NCBI GenBank assembly: GCA_036394075.1 | Contig: DASWFT010000495.1 | Span: 1 to 20,764 of the forward strand | Length of the DNA: 20,764 nucleotides | Reading direction: 5' to 3' | From: JAWWPY01 sp036394075 | Lineage (GTDB): Bacteria > Actinomycetota > Actinomycetes > Streptosporangiales > Streptosporangiaceae | Translations under genes and position numbers: made by a program | The notes under the pieces: model-generated | Seen by the model: the letters and a program-made list of their open reading frames with translations, nothing else | Told to the model about the DNA's origin: nothing | The model's database searches: none | Shown here: piece by piece, positions 20,503-20,764 of the stretch | How the letters are laid out: each line of letters opens with the position of its first letter | How positions within the stretch are numbered: position 1 is the first letter of the stretch

Positions 20503-20764
20503 CTATCCCCACAGGGCTTTGCCCATCCGGTCAGCGGCGTCCTGGGTCAGCTCGGTGGTGACGTGCGTGTAGCGCTGGGTCTGGCTGAGCTGGGAGTGAC
20601 CGAGGATCTGCTGCACGACCCGGATGTCGATGCCCTGTTCCAGCAAGAGCGTGGCAGCCGTGTGCCGGGCGTCATGGACCCGTGCTTCGCGGACGTCGGC
20701 CGCGCTGAGCAGCGCGTGCCAGTCATCCCAGTCGTCGTGGTTGTCGATCGGCGCACCCGTCGGT
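20503..20764 (-). CDS. int: Tyrosine recombinase/integrase, C-terminal part only (cut by window edge)
   Basis: Only the C-terminal 87 codons fall in the window; the frame is open to the right edge. Reading the minus strand gives VHDARHTAATLLLEQGID (Arg and His of the RxxH box), VVQQILGHSQLSQTQRYTHV (GHSQ box followed by the Tyr nucleophile in RYTHV) and a tail ending GKALWG. These are the catalytic box residues of the phage-type tyrosine recombinase family. The gene points towards tRNA-Met, with the stop 105 bp from the tRNA 3' end. This is the usual arrangement of integrases of actinobacterial integrative elements and temperate phages at a tRNA att site. Whether the rest of the protein is intact cannot be seen. 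Confidence 0.93.
   Translation of the reverse strand, partial: PTGAPIDNHDDWDDWHALLSAADVREARVHDARHTAATLLLEQGIDIRVVQQILGHSQLSQTQRYTHVTTELTQDAADRMGKALWG

Noticed and set aside
20547..20756. 69-codon minus-strand frame (Arg/Ser/Thr-rich) within the recombinase region
   Set aside because: It is out of frame with the true reading, which gives recombinase RxxH, GHSQ and Tyr motifs from 20764 to 20503.

Overview
The window is about 70% G+C with frequent GTG starts, and the coding content is clearly actinobacterial: a DUF4193 protein, a hemH-type ferrochelatase with C-terminal cysteines, and a complete conservon (sensor kinase, roadblock, DUF742, small GTPase). It most resembles a soil filamentous actinomycete of the Streptomyces/Streptosporangiales type. 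The order cannot be fixed from sequence alone.

Layout. 1-3329 (+): secreted or membrane-anchored lytic transglycosylase, ferrochelatase, and an inositol-monophosphatase-family enzyme that overlaps the ferrochelatase stop (GTGA). 3365-4696 (-): a membrane-anchored, catalytically degenerate Ser/Thr-kinase-like protein, with a perfect 13-bp inverted repeat upstream. 4997-9358 (+): DUF4193 zinc-ribbon protein, phosphoesterase lipoprotein, YtcJ-like amidohydrolase with in-frame repeat insertions, and an aldo/keto reductase. 9365-11957 (-): an operon of an APC amino-acid/amide permease, a 36-codon ORF and an acetamidase/formamidase, with ATGA overlaps at both junctions. 12060-12536 (+): repeat-bearing hypothetical protein, whose 3' end overlaps that of a zinc-ribbon/FHA protein (12505-13143, -). 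13239-14405 (+): acyl-CoA dehydrogenase. 14415-15455 (-): an orphan NMT1/SsuA-type substrate-binding lipoprotein. 15710-20255 (+): the conservon, preceded by an 18-codon leader ORF. 20324-20397 (+): tRNA-Met(CAT). 20503-20764 (-): the C-terminal end of a tyrosine recombinase, so an integrated element probably begins just after the tRNA and runs off the right edge.

How the genes work together. The permease and acetamidase look like an uptake-and-hydrolysis pair for an amide or amino-acid derivative. Ferrochelatase and the IMPase-family protein are translationally coupled. The conservon proteins are expected to form a membrane-associated signalling complex resembling an eukaryotic GPCR/G-protein module.

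The least explained feature is a dispersed repeat of about 110-125 bp present twice, at 2379-2503 and 10378-10488. In both copies it lies at an overlapping gene junction, in the same orientation relative to transcription, and starts at the overlapping start codon. One copy is an autonomous 36-codon ORF with stop/start overlaps at both ends. The other is read straight into the downstream enzyme as an N-terminal extension. It behaves like a mobile or templated translational-coupling linker.
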